A DNA stretch of 64,000 bases, from positions 1 to 64,000 of IMG/VR virus record IMGVR_UViG_3300028197_001229. The stretch is one strand, 5' to 3'. Made by a program: the position numbers and the translations under genes. Below the pieces are notes generated by a model. That model made no database searches. It saw only the letters and a program-made list of their open reading frames with translations, and was not told the DNA's origin. Source of the DNA: a virus. This document shows positions 1-8,433 of the stretch, piece by piece; positions within the stretch are counted from its first letter, which is position 1, and each line of letters begins with the position of its first letter.

Positions 1-9
1 GGATTTAAT

Positions 10-2199
10 ATGAACTACGTGCCTGAGATAGGTACGGAAGTTACTGTATTTTACCCGGGAGGTGGTGTTGGTTACATTATAGGTAGTACTCCTGAGACTA
101 CGTATATAAATAGAGAAGGTATGGCACGTAGGATCGGCACTGGTGGTAAACTAGAACAGACAAACAGTAGCTACGGAAAGCAGGGTATTTTTGAACATTT
201 ACGTCAGAAATGGGCAGGTGGTAACACATCTGATTTTGATCCCTTAAACTCATTCTCAGGAACTACACCACCGTCAGATCTAGTTGAGGGTGAATTTGAC
301 ATGTCTAATGCTATGGGTGTTGGGCTTCAGTTAATAAAACACTTTGCAATATTGAAAGGTGGTGACTTTGCAAAAGTAGAAGCTTGCGTCATAGATGACA
401 TGGTTAGAATAGTCAGTCATACATTTAGACACTTCTCTTCTTTCGGAGATTATAAAATCTATAATGATAGTGGTCGGTTAAACGTAGTATGGGATGGTAC
501 TACTAATGATTGGGAAAGCTATGGTAAAGAAAGTCCTAATGAGCCACGTGTAGAGACAAATGGAAAAGACATAGTAGATATTGAAAGTGACAAGTTTCAA
601 AACTTAGCTAAGTGGAGATTTTCAAGTTATATAGGGTTCTTAGGAGACTTTATTAACTTATTTGTAACGGATAAGTTAGAAGCTGTGCCACCCGAAGAGC
701 ATTTAGAACGTAGTGGTAAGGGTCGCTTCCATGTAAACGAAGACGGTTCGGTAGTGGTACAGAGTGTTTCGGATATAGTATTAGAGCGTGTCTGTAGAAT
801 ACCCGTACCATTGCAGTTACTGCCTGAACACGATGCAGACGGTGACGGGGAACAGACTAATGGTGAGTTACCATTCCCTTCAGACCAAGAACCTATTAAG
901 GCATGGGATTGGAATGCGTCAGGTGGTGTAGACAAATCTTTTTGGTGTGTTTATCAGTTAAGAGACTACGGTAGGTGGTTTTCTAACTACTATACCAAGG
1001 CAAGGTTCCATCAGTTAAAACTAGATTGGCGTGTACCTCCGGAGTCAGAAGTTAAAGAACCTAAGCGTAAAGATTCTGATGAAGTAGATAAACGACAAGC
1101 TAATGCAGGTATACCGGAGACTTACTATGACGTGTATTCTGCTATACGCCTATACAGGGATGGGTCTGTTTCTGTCACGGATGGTTACGAGAACTCTATA
1201 ACATTAAGTGAAAGTGGAATAAGTGTATCTTCCGCTACAAACTTACAACTTGAAGCAGCCGGTTCAGTAAACATAGTTGCCGGTAGAGACTTCAATGTAA
1301 TTGCCAAAAATTCAGTAGACTTAAGCGCACTTAGTGGTGGTATGAGCTTACGTTCAGAAACTTTCTTACAACAGTTTTGTAAGCTGGGTGGTATACTACT
1401 AGAGACTGAGACATTTACTGGTCCAAACATATGGAACGATGACGCAATAGATACTCCTGACGCGCAACAACTTGACCCGTCTAAGATTGGTGGAATAGTT
1501 TTATGGTCAAAAAATTCAAGTCTTAGGTTACTCTCTAAAATGGACATGGGTTTGAGATCGGAAAATGGTTTTCAAATATTTACAGGAAATGTTCAACTTT
1601 GGGATTCAGAAGCTCCAATGCTTTTTAATAAACAATTATTATTAACTGGAGATGCTGCCTTCTTAAAAGGTTTATTTTGGACTGATAGCTCTATAATAAA
1701 AGACCTGTATATTGGAAACGATTACAAATCTATATTCGAACATCCCGGCCATATAATTGGAGACAACGAAGAGGAAAAAATTAAAGGACCACCCGAAGAT
1801 ATATTTCAAGGGTTTGAAAAGATTATTGATTCCTTTAAGTCCAGGAAATGGCATGGTAAGTTTCAGCATAGAACTGATGAGGAATATGGTACTGATAATT
1901 TTGGTGATCCAAAAGCTCCTGATGCTATTTATGAATCATTAACTCAACAAGGCTTAAGACTAACTGCTCAAAATGTAGAGATTGGAGCAGAGGCAAGTTA
2001 CGGATCTTTTAATGTTACAAGTGATGTAAAGCTTGAAGGTAGAGGATACGCATGGCCAGGAACTGAAAAGCAACACTGGCACATGCCCACTACAGTCAAT
2101 GGAGAAGAGAAACTTTGGGAGCCATGTGGTAGTGACTCATTTTTAAACTATGGTACTCCTTTGGAATTAACAGATATAAAACTAAAACAACTATTATAG
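10..2199 (+). CDS. Baseplate spike / gp5-VgrG-like protein (start may lie upstream)
   Basis: 729 residues from the first ATG in the window. Residues about 5-27 (PEIGTEVTVFYPGG, then GYIIGS) resemble the OB-fold opening of T4 gp5/VgrG/gpV spike proteins. Residues about 395-460 are a run of short alternating beta strands (for example SATNLQLEAAG, SVNIVAGRDFNV) of the kind that forms a trimeric beta-helix needle. Known role of the family: the membrane-puncturing tip of a contractile tail. No lysozyme domain is recognised. Only nine bases precede the ATG and they contain no in-frame stop, so the real start could be outside the window. It sits directly upstream of the tail chaperone and tape measure genes, as expected for a tail module. 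The spike assignment is inferred from these motifs and the context. Confidence 0.6.
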   Translation: MNYVPEIGTEVTVFYPGGGVGYIIGSTPETTYINREGMARRIGTGGKLEQTNSSYGKQGIFEHLRQKWAGGNTSDFDPLNSFSGTTPPSDLVEGEFDMSNAMGVGLQLIKHFAILKGGDFAKVEACVIDDMVRIVSHTFRHFSSFGDYKIYNDSGRLNVVWDGTTNDWESYGKESPNEPRVETNGKDIVDIESDKFQNLAKWRFSSYIGFLGDFINLFVTDKLEAVPPEEHLERSGKGRFHVNEDGSVVVQSVSDIVLERVCRIPVPLQLLPEHDADGDGEQTNGELPFPSDQEPIKAWDWNASGGVDKSFWCVYQLRDYGRWFSNYYTKARFHQLKLDWRVPPESEVKEPKRKDSDEVDKRQANAGIPETYYDVYSAIRLYRDGSVSVTDGYENSITLSESGISVSSATNLQLEAAGSVNIVAGRDFNVIAKNSVDLSALSGGMSLRSETFLQQFCKLGGILLETETFTGPNIWNDDAIDTPDAQQLDPSKIGGIVLWSKNSSLRLLSKMDMGLRSENGFQIFTGNVQLWDSEAPMLFNKQLLLTGDAAFLKGLFWTDSSIIKDLYIGNDYKSIFEHPGHIIGDNEEEKIKGPPEDIFQGFEKIIDSFKSRKWHGKFQHRTDEEYGTDNFGDPKAPDAIYESLTQQGLRLTAQNVEIGAEASYGSFNVTSDVKLEGRGYAWPGTEKQHWHMPTTVNGEEKLWEPCGSDSFLNYGTPLELTDIKLKQLL

Positions 2200-2201
2200 T
2201 T

Positions 2202-2915
2202 ATGAGTGAAGAAGAAGAAGAAAATTTAGAAGACCTCTACAAAGAAGAGTCTGAAAGCTTGAAAGAAACTAACGACGAAGAACCCATACAGAAGGATCAA
2301 TCAGTCGATGATTTTATACAAGAAAACACACCTACAGCTGATAAGGAAGACACTCCTAAAGAAGATCCGATAGAGGTTAGTCGCGATAAAACCTTTGATG
2401 AAAATCCATCAAAGGTAGATGCTATCATGAGTGAAGTCTTGATCGACACTCAGAAGGTAGATATAACAGTAACGGATAGGCAGGGTTATTTAAAAGCAGT
2501 ACTTAATGATATGCCTGTGAAGTTAGACGTAGAATTGTGTGCTGGTCAAATAAAGTACAAGATTAGATCTAGGACTTCTTGGGAACAGACATGTCTATAT
2601 GCTGCACTACAAAAGGATCAGGAGGAAGAGATAGTAAAGGATCTAGCGTCTGTAGTTATACAGTTACAGAAATACGGTTGTGTACTTATGGTTGAATCTA
2701 TAAATGGCACCCTGTTTTCCAAAGAAACAATTCCGCAGGAAATGTCTGTAGAAGATGCAGTCGAAAGGCTCAGGACTTTACGACGGGAAAAAATTGAACC
2801 CATGAGTATGCCCAAGTGGGGACTTATGTTAAACGCACTTAGGTTATTTGAAAGTAAGCTAGCCAAGATGGGTACAGAGTGTCTTAACGAAAATTTTTGG
2901 GAACCCGCAGATTAA
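2202..2915 (+). CDS. Tail assembly chaperone, zero-frame product (gpG-like)
   Basis: 237 residues. The first ~70 residues are strongly acidic and low in complexity (MSEEEEENLEDLYKEE onward). The C-terminal ~150 residues form a compact domain with DVELCAGQIKYKIRSR and repeated amphipathic helices. No family is recognised from sequence alone. The call comes from position and architecture: it lies immediately before the tape measure gene and ends inside a canonical -1 slippery site leading into the next reading frame, the hallmark of lambda gpG/gpGT-type chaperones. The family coats the tape measure protein and recruits tube subunits during tail assembly. The start ATG follows the upstream stop by two bases, with no Shine-Dalgarno sequence. 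Confidence 0.7.
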   Translation: MSEEEEENLEDLYKEESESLKETNDEEPIQKDQSVDDFIQENTPTADKEDTPKEDPIEVSRDKTFDENPSKVDAIMSEVLIDTQKVDITVTDRQGYLKAVLNDMPVKLDVELCAGQIKYKIRSRTSWEQTCLYAALQKDQEEEIVKDLASVVIQLQKYGCVLMVESINGTLFSKETIPQEMSVEDAVERLRTLRREKIEPMSMPKWGLMLNALRLFESKLAKMGTECLNENFWEPAD

Positions 2916-2945
2916 GGCTATTCGTAGTAGCTTATTTGCGGGGTT
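2891..2945 (+). promoter_or_regulatory. Programmed -1 ribosomal frameshift signal
   Basis: The heptamer A AAT TTT at 2891-2897 is in the correct zero-frame phase (gaA AAT TTT) and fits X XXY YYZ. The zero frame stops at 2913-2915. The -1 frame is open only after the TAA at 2885-2887, so any shift must occur within 2888-2915, where the heptamer lies. Six bases downstream, CCCGCA (2904-2909) can pair with TGCGGG (2937-2942), giving a GC-rich stem; a CTA-TTCG-TAG mini-hairpin can form inside the loop. Slippery site, short spacer and stem together match the known gpG/gpGT arrangement. Confidence 0.85.
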
Positions 2946-3427
2946 TATTAAAACCATATTACGAAAACGGTAACCTCTCTATTATACGAGAGGAGCTTTT
3001 ACTTAAGGCGATATCAAGTGAATTTGATATGGAAGCTGCTAAACAAGTTCAAGCACTTGAAGTGGCTATGGCTCAGAACGTCAAAGATAAGTCGCAAATG
3101 TTCTCAAACCTATATGATAAGATAGTAGATTATAGGTTTGGTCTAGAATTTAGTCTGAATAAACAAAGATTAGAAGAAGAAGAGGAAATAGAGAGATTGA
3201 CCAATGACCCAGAAATTAATAAACTTATTCATACAGTTAATAAAATGGTGGAATCCGGAGAATGGGATGAGTCTACAAGACAAATGAATAAAGAAATAGA
3301 AAAAGATCAAAAAGAACTCGATAAACGGGAAGCGAATCCGTTTAAAGAGAACCCGAACCAAGATGGCTTGGTATGGCAGTGGGGATCTAGTGAGTCACAT
3401 CCCGGTCACCCTAACGACGAAGTTTAA
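2897..3427 (+). CDS. Tail assembly chaperone, -1 frame extension (gpT-like)
   Basis: 176 codons in the -1 frame relative to the preceding gene. The first codon that could act as a start is the TTG that overlaps the slippery site, so this is most likely not an independent gene but the extension made by frameshifting. The fusion would be 232 residues from the upstream frame plus 176 here, about 408 residues. The extension is highly charged and helical (EEEEIERLTNDPEINKLI, QMNKEIEKDQKELDKREA) and ends GSSESHPGHPNDEV. Known for the family: the T part binds tube protein while G binds the tape measure protein. It ends three bases before the tape measure ATG. Separate initiation at TTG 2897 cannot be excluded. 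Confidence 0.75.
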   Translation: MGTRRLRLFVVAYLRGLLKPYYENGNLSIIREELLLKAISSEFDMEAAKQVQALEVAMAQNVKDKSQMFSNLYDKIVDYRFGLEFSLNKQRLEEEEEIERLTNDPEINKLIHTVNKMVESGEWDESTRQMNKEIEKDQKELDKREANPFKENPNQDGLVWQWGSSESHPGHPNDEV

Positions 3428-3430
3428 GTT

Positions 3431-6400
3431 ATGGATAATCCCGTGGATAAAATGGTACAGCGTACAGCCTTGGATCAGCTGGGAGGAAAGGTACCCGGGG
3501 ACATGTCTGGTGGTGATGTTTTTTCCGGATTAACTCAAGTACTCATGGGTTTTATGAATGGGCAGTCCGGTAGTGGATCTTCTACCATGTCTTCATCTCA
3601 ATACTCAAATCAGCAAAGAGAGCAAGATTTTGTTAAAAGTGTAATGAACACGTCTAGTGGAGAAGATAGACGTATACCTTCTATGTTACAAGAGGCTGGA
3701 ACTGCTGTGACAGGAAGTAGAGCTGGTGGGGATGAGTGGGAGAATGCATTCAAACAGTTACCAGAACAAATAAAGTCGGCGATCTTAACAGCTTTCAATT
3801 CAAGCGAGCTGGGACAACTAATGGGTGGTGACAGTAGTCAGATGGCAATGGCTTCTATTGGTATGTTAAAGGGTACCAATGAATTCACCACACCAGGCGG
3901 TTTACAGTTAGGTGGTCAATTTAGTAGTAAACGGAAAGCTTTGGCTGGTGATATAAATAAAGAGTTAATGTCTGAATTTGTAGATCCCGACACTGGACTA
4001 CCTATTATGGACAAGACTCAAGGACAGAGTTTTGAGAATATAGGAAAATTTGCACAGACCATGGCCTCTGAGGGAGGGTTGAGTCCTAAGGAGCTTATAA
4101 AAAGCATAGATAGTGAAAGCGGAGCTGTAGAGTTGGATAAGTCTGCATTAGATGGTGCCCAGACAAATATAAAAAAAGGAATGGAGTTGTTCCGAAACTT
4201 ATCTGATGTATTCGGTAGTAATGATTTTAATGAGCTCATGAGTCAGGCTCAGCGTTTAGGAGGGCTAAACATGAGTGACCCTTCATCTATTGGGAAAACT
4301 TTATCTGCCGTTAGAAATGCTAGAGGTGTAGCTCGTTCAGTAGGTCTCGATGAACGTAAGGCTTTGGGGGATCTAGGTTTAGCAAATGACACGATGGTGC
4401 AAATGGGTGTAGACAGGCGGACAGCTGCAGCGTTTAACTTAAGTACCTTCGCAGGGGCTGCCACACAAGGCCAATCAAATACTCAAAACATTAGCCCGTT
4501 TGACTCAGGGTTTAGAAAAAGATTGGGTTCCAGTGAAATGATTCAACAAGCTGGCATGAGTAACACTCAAATGCTAGCTGAAGCTGAAGCTAATCCACAT
4601 GGTGAAGTAGCTATGGCTCAGGCAGCTAGAATATTTTTCTCAAAACCGGGTAGGGAGGATCAGTTCTCTCCTGAGTTAATTAAAAAGAAAAATGATGCTC
4701 TGAATGAAAAAGATCCTGCTAAAAGAGAGCAAAAGCTCAGAGAGGTTATGTCTAATATTAAGACTGAGTCTGGTATAGATGTACTAAGTCAAGTAAAGGA
4801 ACAGGGTTTAAGTAACTTACGGGAAACAGCAGACTCTGATACACTTGACGCTATGGCTGAGGATAATTTTCAGATCCTACAAAGTCGTAATAAAAACAGG
4901 TTCAGAGAGAACTACATGCGTCATGAATTCAACACTGGGAGAATGCGTGCAGAGTTGGGCGAGGGTCATGAGTTAATAGATGATGTAAATGAATTTGAAG
5001 ATCTACTTACAAACGCACCGGATACGGTTGGTTTGGAGAAGATGTCACACTTACTTGCAATATCCGAAGGTAGGGATGAAGAGATTACATTTTACGATAG
5101 CGAGTCAAAGTCTTACATAACTAAAAGTGCAAAAGAGATGACTCCGGATGAGCGGAGAAAATCTATAAACAGTCAACTAGTGGCAGAAGGTGTAGATGTA
5201 GGAGAAGCAAAAACTTTAACGGACTCTATAATGAAAGCTCCGCAAACACTTGATTCTGTTGAAAAAGAAACTGGTATGCGGCTGAACAATGCTTCTAAAG
5301 GAGCTGCTAACCTTAATGAAAACTTAGGTTCAGAGATGTCAGCTTTTAGGTTGTCGAAGTCAGCCCGCGATAGGGGTGCTTTAGCGGGCGAGCAAGGGGC
5401 TAAGGAGTTACGTGGAGGGCCTGCCATGACGGACCCCTTACAGAATGCTTTGTTTGGATTTCTAGGACAAAATATTCAAGCTGAAAAAGATCAGGCTTTT
5501 CGGGATCTAGAGGAAGCTGGAGATTTTGCAACTGACTCTATAGATATAAATTCACTATCCACTACAGCTACTCAAAAAGAATTGTTTAGTGATATATCAG
5601 ACACCACAGATCCAGAAAAACTTAAAGAAATAAGTAAGAGAAAAAATACAAAAACTGCAATGAACGATTTAGCTCAGAGGATTATACCTGAGCTTCAAGA
5701 CTTTAAGGTAAAAAATAAAGATGGAGAAGATGTAGGTTTAGCCGAGCAAATACTAGCTGATCAGGGATTTGAAGACCCGGCTGCGTTATTAGAGAAGTAC
5801 AGACTAGATATGGCTGAGGCTATTGAGTTAGAATCTCAAGGCAAAGATGAAGAGGCAGCAGCTTTGCGTGAGAAGAACCTAGCTGTAACTGGGGCTTTGT
5901 TAGGGGAATTGGGTGGTAGTGGTGGTAGTGCGCCCATGGGTGTGTTAAAGACTTTAAAAGATGCAGGTCATGCTACTAATGTAAGGAAGGAAACAAGTGA
6001 GGACAGGAAGAAAGAGATAGCAGAACTAGAAGAAAAGATAGGAATGGATTCTCTGGACGAACTTAATGAAGGTAAGGATAAGCTAGACAGTTTAGACGAA
6101 TTGGACGAACAGCGAAAACTTGTAGAAAATTTAAGAGCTGAGTCAGAAGGTAAAATTGATGAAGGTAAGCTAGGTGAAGCTGATATGCTACGTGAATCGG
6201 CTAACAATTTACTTACAGATGAAGATAAAGCTTTGTTGGCAGGAGAAGAACCTCAAGACGTTAAGATGGCCCGGCTCCGGCTTGAAAAGGGTAATGCACA
6301 GGACGGTGATGAGGAACTTATAGCTGAACATGATAAGAAGAAAGCAGCTGCCGAAGCTAAGATGGCACAAAGAGACAAAGATCTTGCTGCTGCTGACGAA

Positions 6401-7177
6401 CTTGATGCAGCAGGTGGTCGTGAATCAAAAGATAAATTGTCAGCGGAAGAAAAAGAACTAGCTGATATGGAAGCAGAATTTGGAGGTATTGATAGAGAAG
6501 AGTTACAGGAAAGTGTTGACGCATTAGAAGGTGGTATTGATCAAGATGCTGTAGATAGAAGAGAAGAGCTGTTAGCTCAAGGAGAAGATGATAGATTTTT
6601 ACTAGACGTTGCAGAAGGTGGTGCTGAAGATGTCGAGAAGAGAAGAGCTTTTAATAGGAATATAGATGTAAAGAAAGGCAAGAGATTACTAGATTTGAAA
6701 AAAGATCTAGGCATAGATGATATAGATACAACTAAGTTAGAAGAAGGTTTAGAAAGTGGAGAAGAAGATAACGTTACTGGTATAGACAAATTGTCTGATG
6801 AACTGATTACGGGAGATGCTTTGGGGCAAAAAGGAGAAGAGGATGCAGACTTGATAAGTAGGTTGGCTAGTGGTGGCGAAGATGCAGAGGAAGTAATGGG
6901 CGGTTTAAAGCAGTTCGGAATGGGAGCTAAAGATGTACGTAAAGACCTACAAGAAGCAGACAGCATGGTCAGGGAAGAGATGAAGAATACTGAAGACAAG
7001 GAGAGTGCAGGGTTTAAAGCTTTAGAGAACAGACTAAAAGAGATTGCAGAAGCTCAGAAAAATGTAAATGCAAGTTTTACATCTGACGATACGCCTGGAC
7101 TTTTAGTAGAGTTAATTGATAAGATGAGTACTCTCATAGGAGGTGGTACAACACTTCCTGTAACGCTAAAAAATTAA
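3431..7177 (+). CDS. Tail tape measure protein
   Basis: 1248 residues, the longest protein in the tail module, immediately after the chaperone pair. The N-terminal ~130 residues are Gly/Ser/Gln/Met-rich. The remainder is mostly helical, and the C-terminal third (from about residue 840) is very charged coiled coil (EEKIGMDSLDELNEGKDKL; KDLAAADELDAAGG). No peptidase or lysozyme motif and no obvious long membrane segment was seen. The tape measure family sets tail length. At roughly 1.5 angstrom per residue the tail would be near 185 nm, a rule-of-thumb figure. The call depends on position and composition rather than a sequence motif. Several minus-strand open frames across it are shadows of its biased codons. 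Confidence 0.7.
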   Translation: MDNPVDKMVQRTALDQLGGKVPGDMSGGDVFSGLTQVLMGFMNGQSGSGSSTMSSSQYSNQQREQDFVKSVMNTSSGEDRRIPSMLQEAGTAVTGSRAGGDEWENAFKQLPEQIKSAILTAFNSSELGQLMGGDSSQMAMASIGMLKGTNEFTTPGGLQLGGQFSSKRKALAGDINKELMSEFVDPDTGLPIMDKTQGQSFENIGKFAQTMASEGGLSPKELIKSIDSESGAVELDKSALDGAQTNIKKGMELFRNLSDVFGSNDFNELMSQAQRLGGLNMSDPSSIGKTLSAVRNARGVARSVGLDERKALGDLGLANDTMVQMGVDRRTAAAFNLSTFAGAATQGQSNTQNISPFDSGFRKRLGSSEMIQQAGMSNTQMLAEAEANPHGEVAMAQAARIFFSKPGREDQFSPELIKKKNDALNEKDPAKREQKLREVMSNIKTESGIDVLSQVKEQGLSNLRETADSDTLDAMAEDNFQILQSRNKNRFRENYMRHEFNTGRMRAELGEGHELIDDVNEFEDLLTNAPDTVGLEKMSHLLAISEGRDEEITFYDSESKSYITKSAKEMTPDERRKSINSQLVAEGVDVGEAKTLTDSIMKAPQTLDSVEKETGMRLNNASKGAANLNENLGSEMSAFRLSKSARDRGALAGEQGAKELRGGPAMTDPLQNALFGFLGQNIQAEKDQAFRDLEEAGDFATDSIDINSLSTTATQKELFSDISDTTDPEKLKEISKRKNTKTAMNDLAQRIIPELQDFKVKNKDGEDVGLAEQILADQGFEDPAALLEKYRLDMAEAIELESQGKDEEAAALREKNLAVTGALLGELGGSGGSAPMGVLKTLKDAGHATNVRKETSEDRKKEIAELEEKIGMDSLDELNEGKDKLDSLDELDEQRKLVENLRAESEGKIDEGKLGEADMLRESANNLLTDEDKALLAGEEPQDVKMARLRLEKGNAQDGDEELIAEHDKKKAAAEAKMAQRDKDLAAADELDAAGGRESKDKLSAEEKELADMEAEFGGIDREELQESVDALEGGIDQDAVDRREELLAQGEDDRFLLDVAEGGAEDVEKRRAFNRNIDVKKGKRLLDLKKDLGIDDIDTTKLEEGLESGEEDNVTGIDKLSDELITGDALGQKGEEDADLISRLASGGEDAEEVMGGLKQFGMGAKDVRKDLQEADSMVREEMKNTEDKESAGFKALENRLKEIAEAQKNVNASFTSDDTPGLLVELIDKMSTLIGGGTTLPVTLKN

Positions 7178-7663
7178 ATGAGTAAAATCTTACAGTTTGA
7201 AAATGGAGTAGCTATCTACAAACGTGGTGGAAAGCGCATATTTTCGGGCTCAGGATTACCTAACGTCTTAACTCCAGGTTCAGGTGGTAGCTTACCAATT
7301 TACTTAACAAGTGTTGACGTTTCTGATTTTGATGTAACAGGTAAAGTTATATGTCTGAACGACAAAAGAGTTCTTTATGAATTTGGTAAGGGTTTTGGTA
7401 CAATACAGATAAGTGGAGAAATACTAATGGGAACTCCAGCTGAAAGTAAACATATTCATGGTAAGTTAAAACCTATAATATCATTTTTTAACGAAAAAAG
7501 AGTGTCTTCTGCAGGCGGAAAAACTCCACTAACAATAAACGCAGGAAAGCTTGGTGGTAAGTTTAAGTTCTATCTAACTACATTTCAATTCGGACAAATT
7601 AGAGCAGACATTGGTTTAATAAATTTTACCATGTCCGGTGATATGATATCTATGACAGTATAA
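7178..7663 (+). CDS. Putative tail/baseplate structural protein
   Basis: 161 residues, starting directly at the tape measure stop (no gap, no Shine-Dalgarno). The sequence is beta-rich with regular glycine turns (SKILQFENGVAIYKRGGKR; FGTIQISGEILMG). Small proteins of this type directly after a tape measure are usually tail-tube completion or baseplate-core proteins, but no specific family is recognised. The next gene overlaps its stop codon, indicating co-translation. Function is inferred from position. Confidence 0.45.
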   Translation: MSKILQFENGVAIYKRGGKRIFSGSGLPNVLTPGSGGSLPIYLTSVDVSDFDVTGKVICLNDKRVLYEFGKGFGTIQISGEILMGTPAESKHIHGKLKPIISFFNEKRVSSAGGKTPLTINAGKLGGKFKFYLTTFQFGQIRADIGLINFTMSGDMISMTV

Positions 7664-8430
7664 TGATCTGTGACACTAAAGTAATAAAAAAAGGTAAACT
7701 AAAATATAATGAATTAGTTTATCGTATGACTAACCGAAGGGATGGTTTTGTTTCCAACAAAATAGCAGATTCCAATTGGTTTGTACCAGAGGAACAGACT
7801 AAGGATTGGTATAAACTACAATCAGGACTTTACCTAGACGTTATAAGTACTGACTACTACGTATTTCTAGCTACAAGTATACTCATGTCTCACCCGGACA
7901 TATACAGAGAGTACGACAACAAAACACTAACATTTGGTGTCAATGCTGTTCAAGATGTGAAATGTAATTTTACTGGTGGTAAGTTTACAACTGTTGGTAA
8001 GGAAATGGGTAGGATGCTTCCTTACAGAGACGTAATGCCTGTACCAACAAAATATTTAATAAGAAAGAAAAATACAAACAACTTACTAGTAAGCACTGAC
8101 GTTGGTAGGAACTATGGGTGTGAGTTTAATAGCTTTGACCGGGACGGTAACTCAGTACTTATGGTAGACTGGCACGAACGCCTTCCCTTTTCTGGACCTA
8201 TGGTGTTGGATGGTATGTTAAGTGATGCAAGCCAAGTAAATATAGACTACATTCCTTATGGTTTGGATATCGCACAATGGGTAAAATATATTGACGCAAA
8301 AATGGTAGTATCTAACCTGCTTAATAAAGTAAATCTTTTTGCACCTTACGCTAACGCCACAAGCGATTCAGAAAAACTTGCATTACTTATCATAACTCTG
8401 GTATTACTAAATACTTCTAAAAGTAATTAA
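7663..8430 (+). CDS. Putative baseplate protein, unknown family
   Basis: 255 residues; ATG overlaps the previous stop (TAATG). Mixed alpha/beta sequence with many aromatic residues and a hydrophobic C-terminal helix (LALLIITLVLLN) followed by TSKSN. That C-terminal stretch could be a membrane-interacting or buried helix, but it is short. No catalytic motif is visible. Its place between the small tail protein and the hub-like protein suggests a baseplate-core component, possibly one that links tape measure and hub. No homologous family is recognised. Confidence 0.4.
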   Translation: MICDTKVIKKGKLKYNELVYRMTNRRDGFVSNKIADSNWFVPEEQTKDWYKLQSGLYLDVISTDYYVFLATSILMSHPDIYREYDNKTLTFGVNAVQDVKCNFTGGKFTTVGKEMGRMLPYRDVMPVPTKYLIRKKNTNNLLVSTDVGRNYGCEFNSFDRDGNSVLMVDWHERLPFSGPMVLDGMLSDASQVNIDYIPYGLDIAQWVKYIDAKMVVSNLLNKVNLFAPYANATSDSEKLALLIITLVLLNTSKSN

Positions 8431-8433
8431 GTT

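Noticed and set aside
6577-6999. Minus-strand open frame of 140 codons under the tape measure gene
   Set aside because: Serine- and leucine-rich translation is the antisense of a Glu/Asp/Lys/Ala-rich coiled coil; it lies fully within a strong + strand gene and has no start context.
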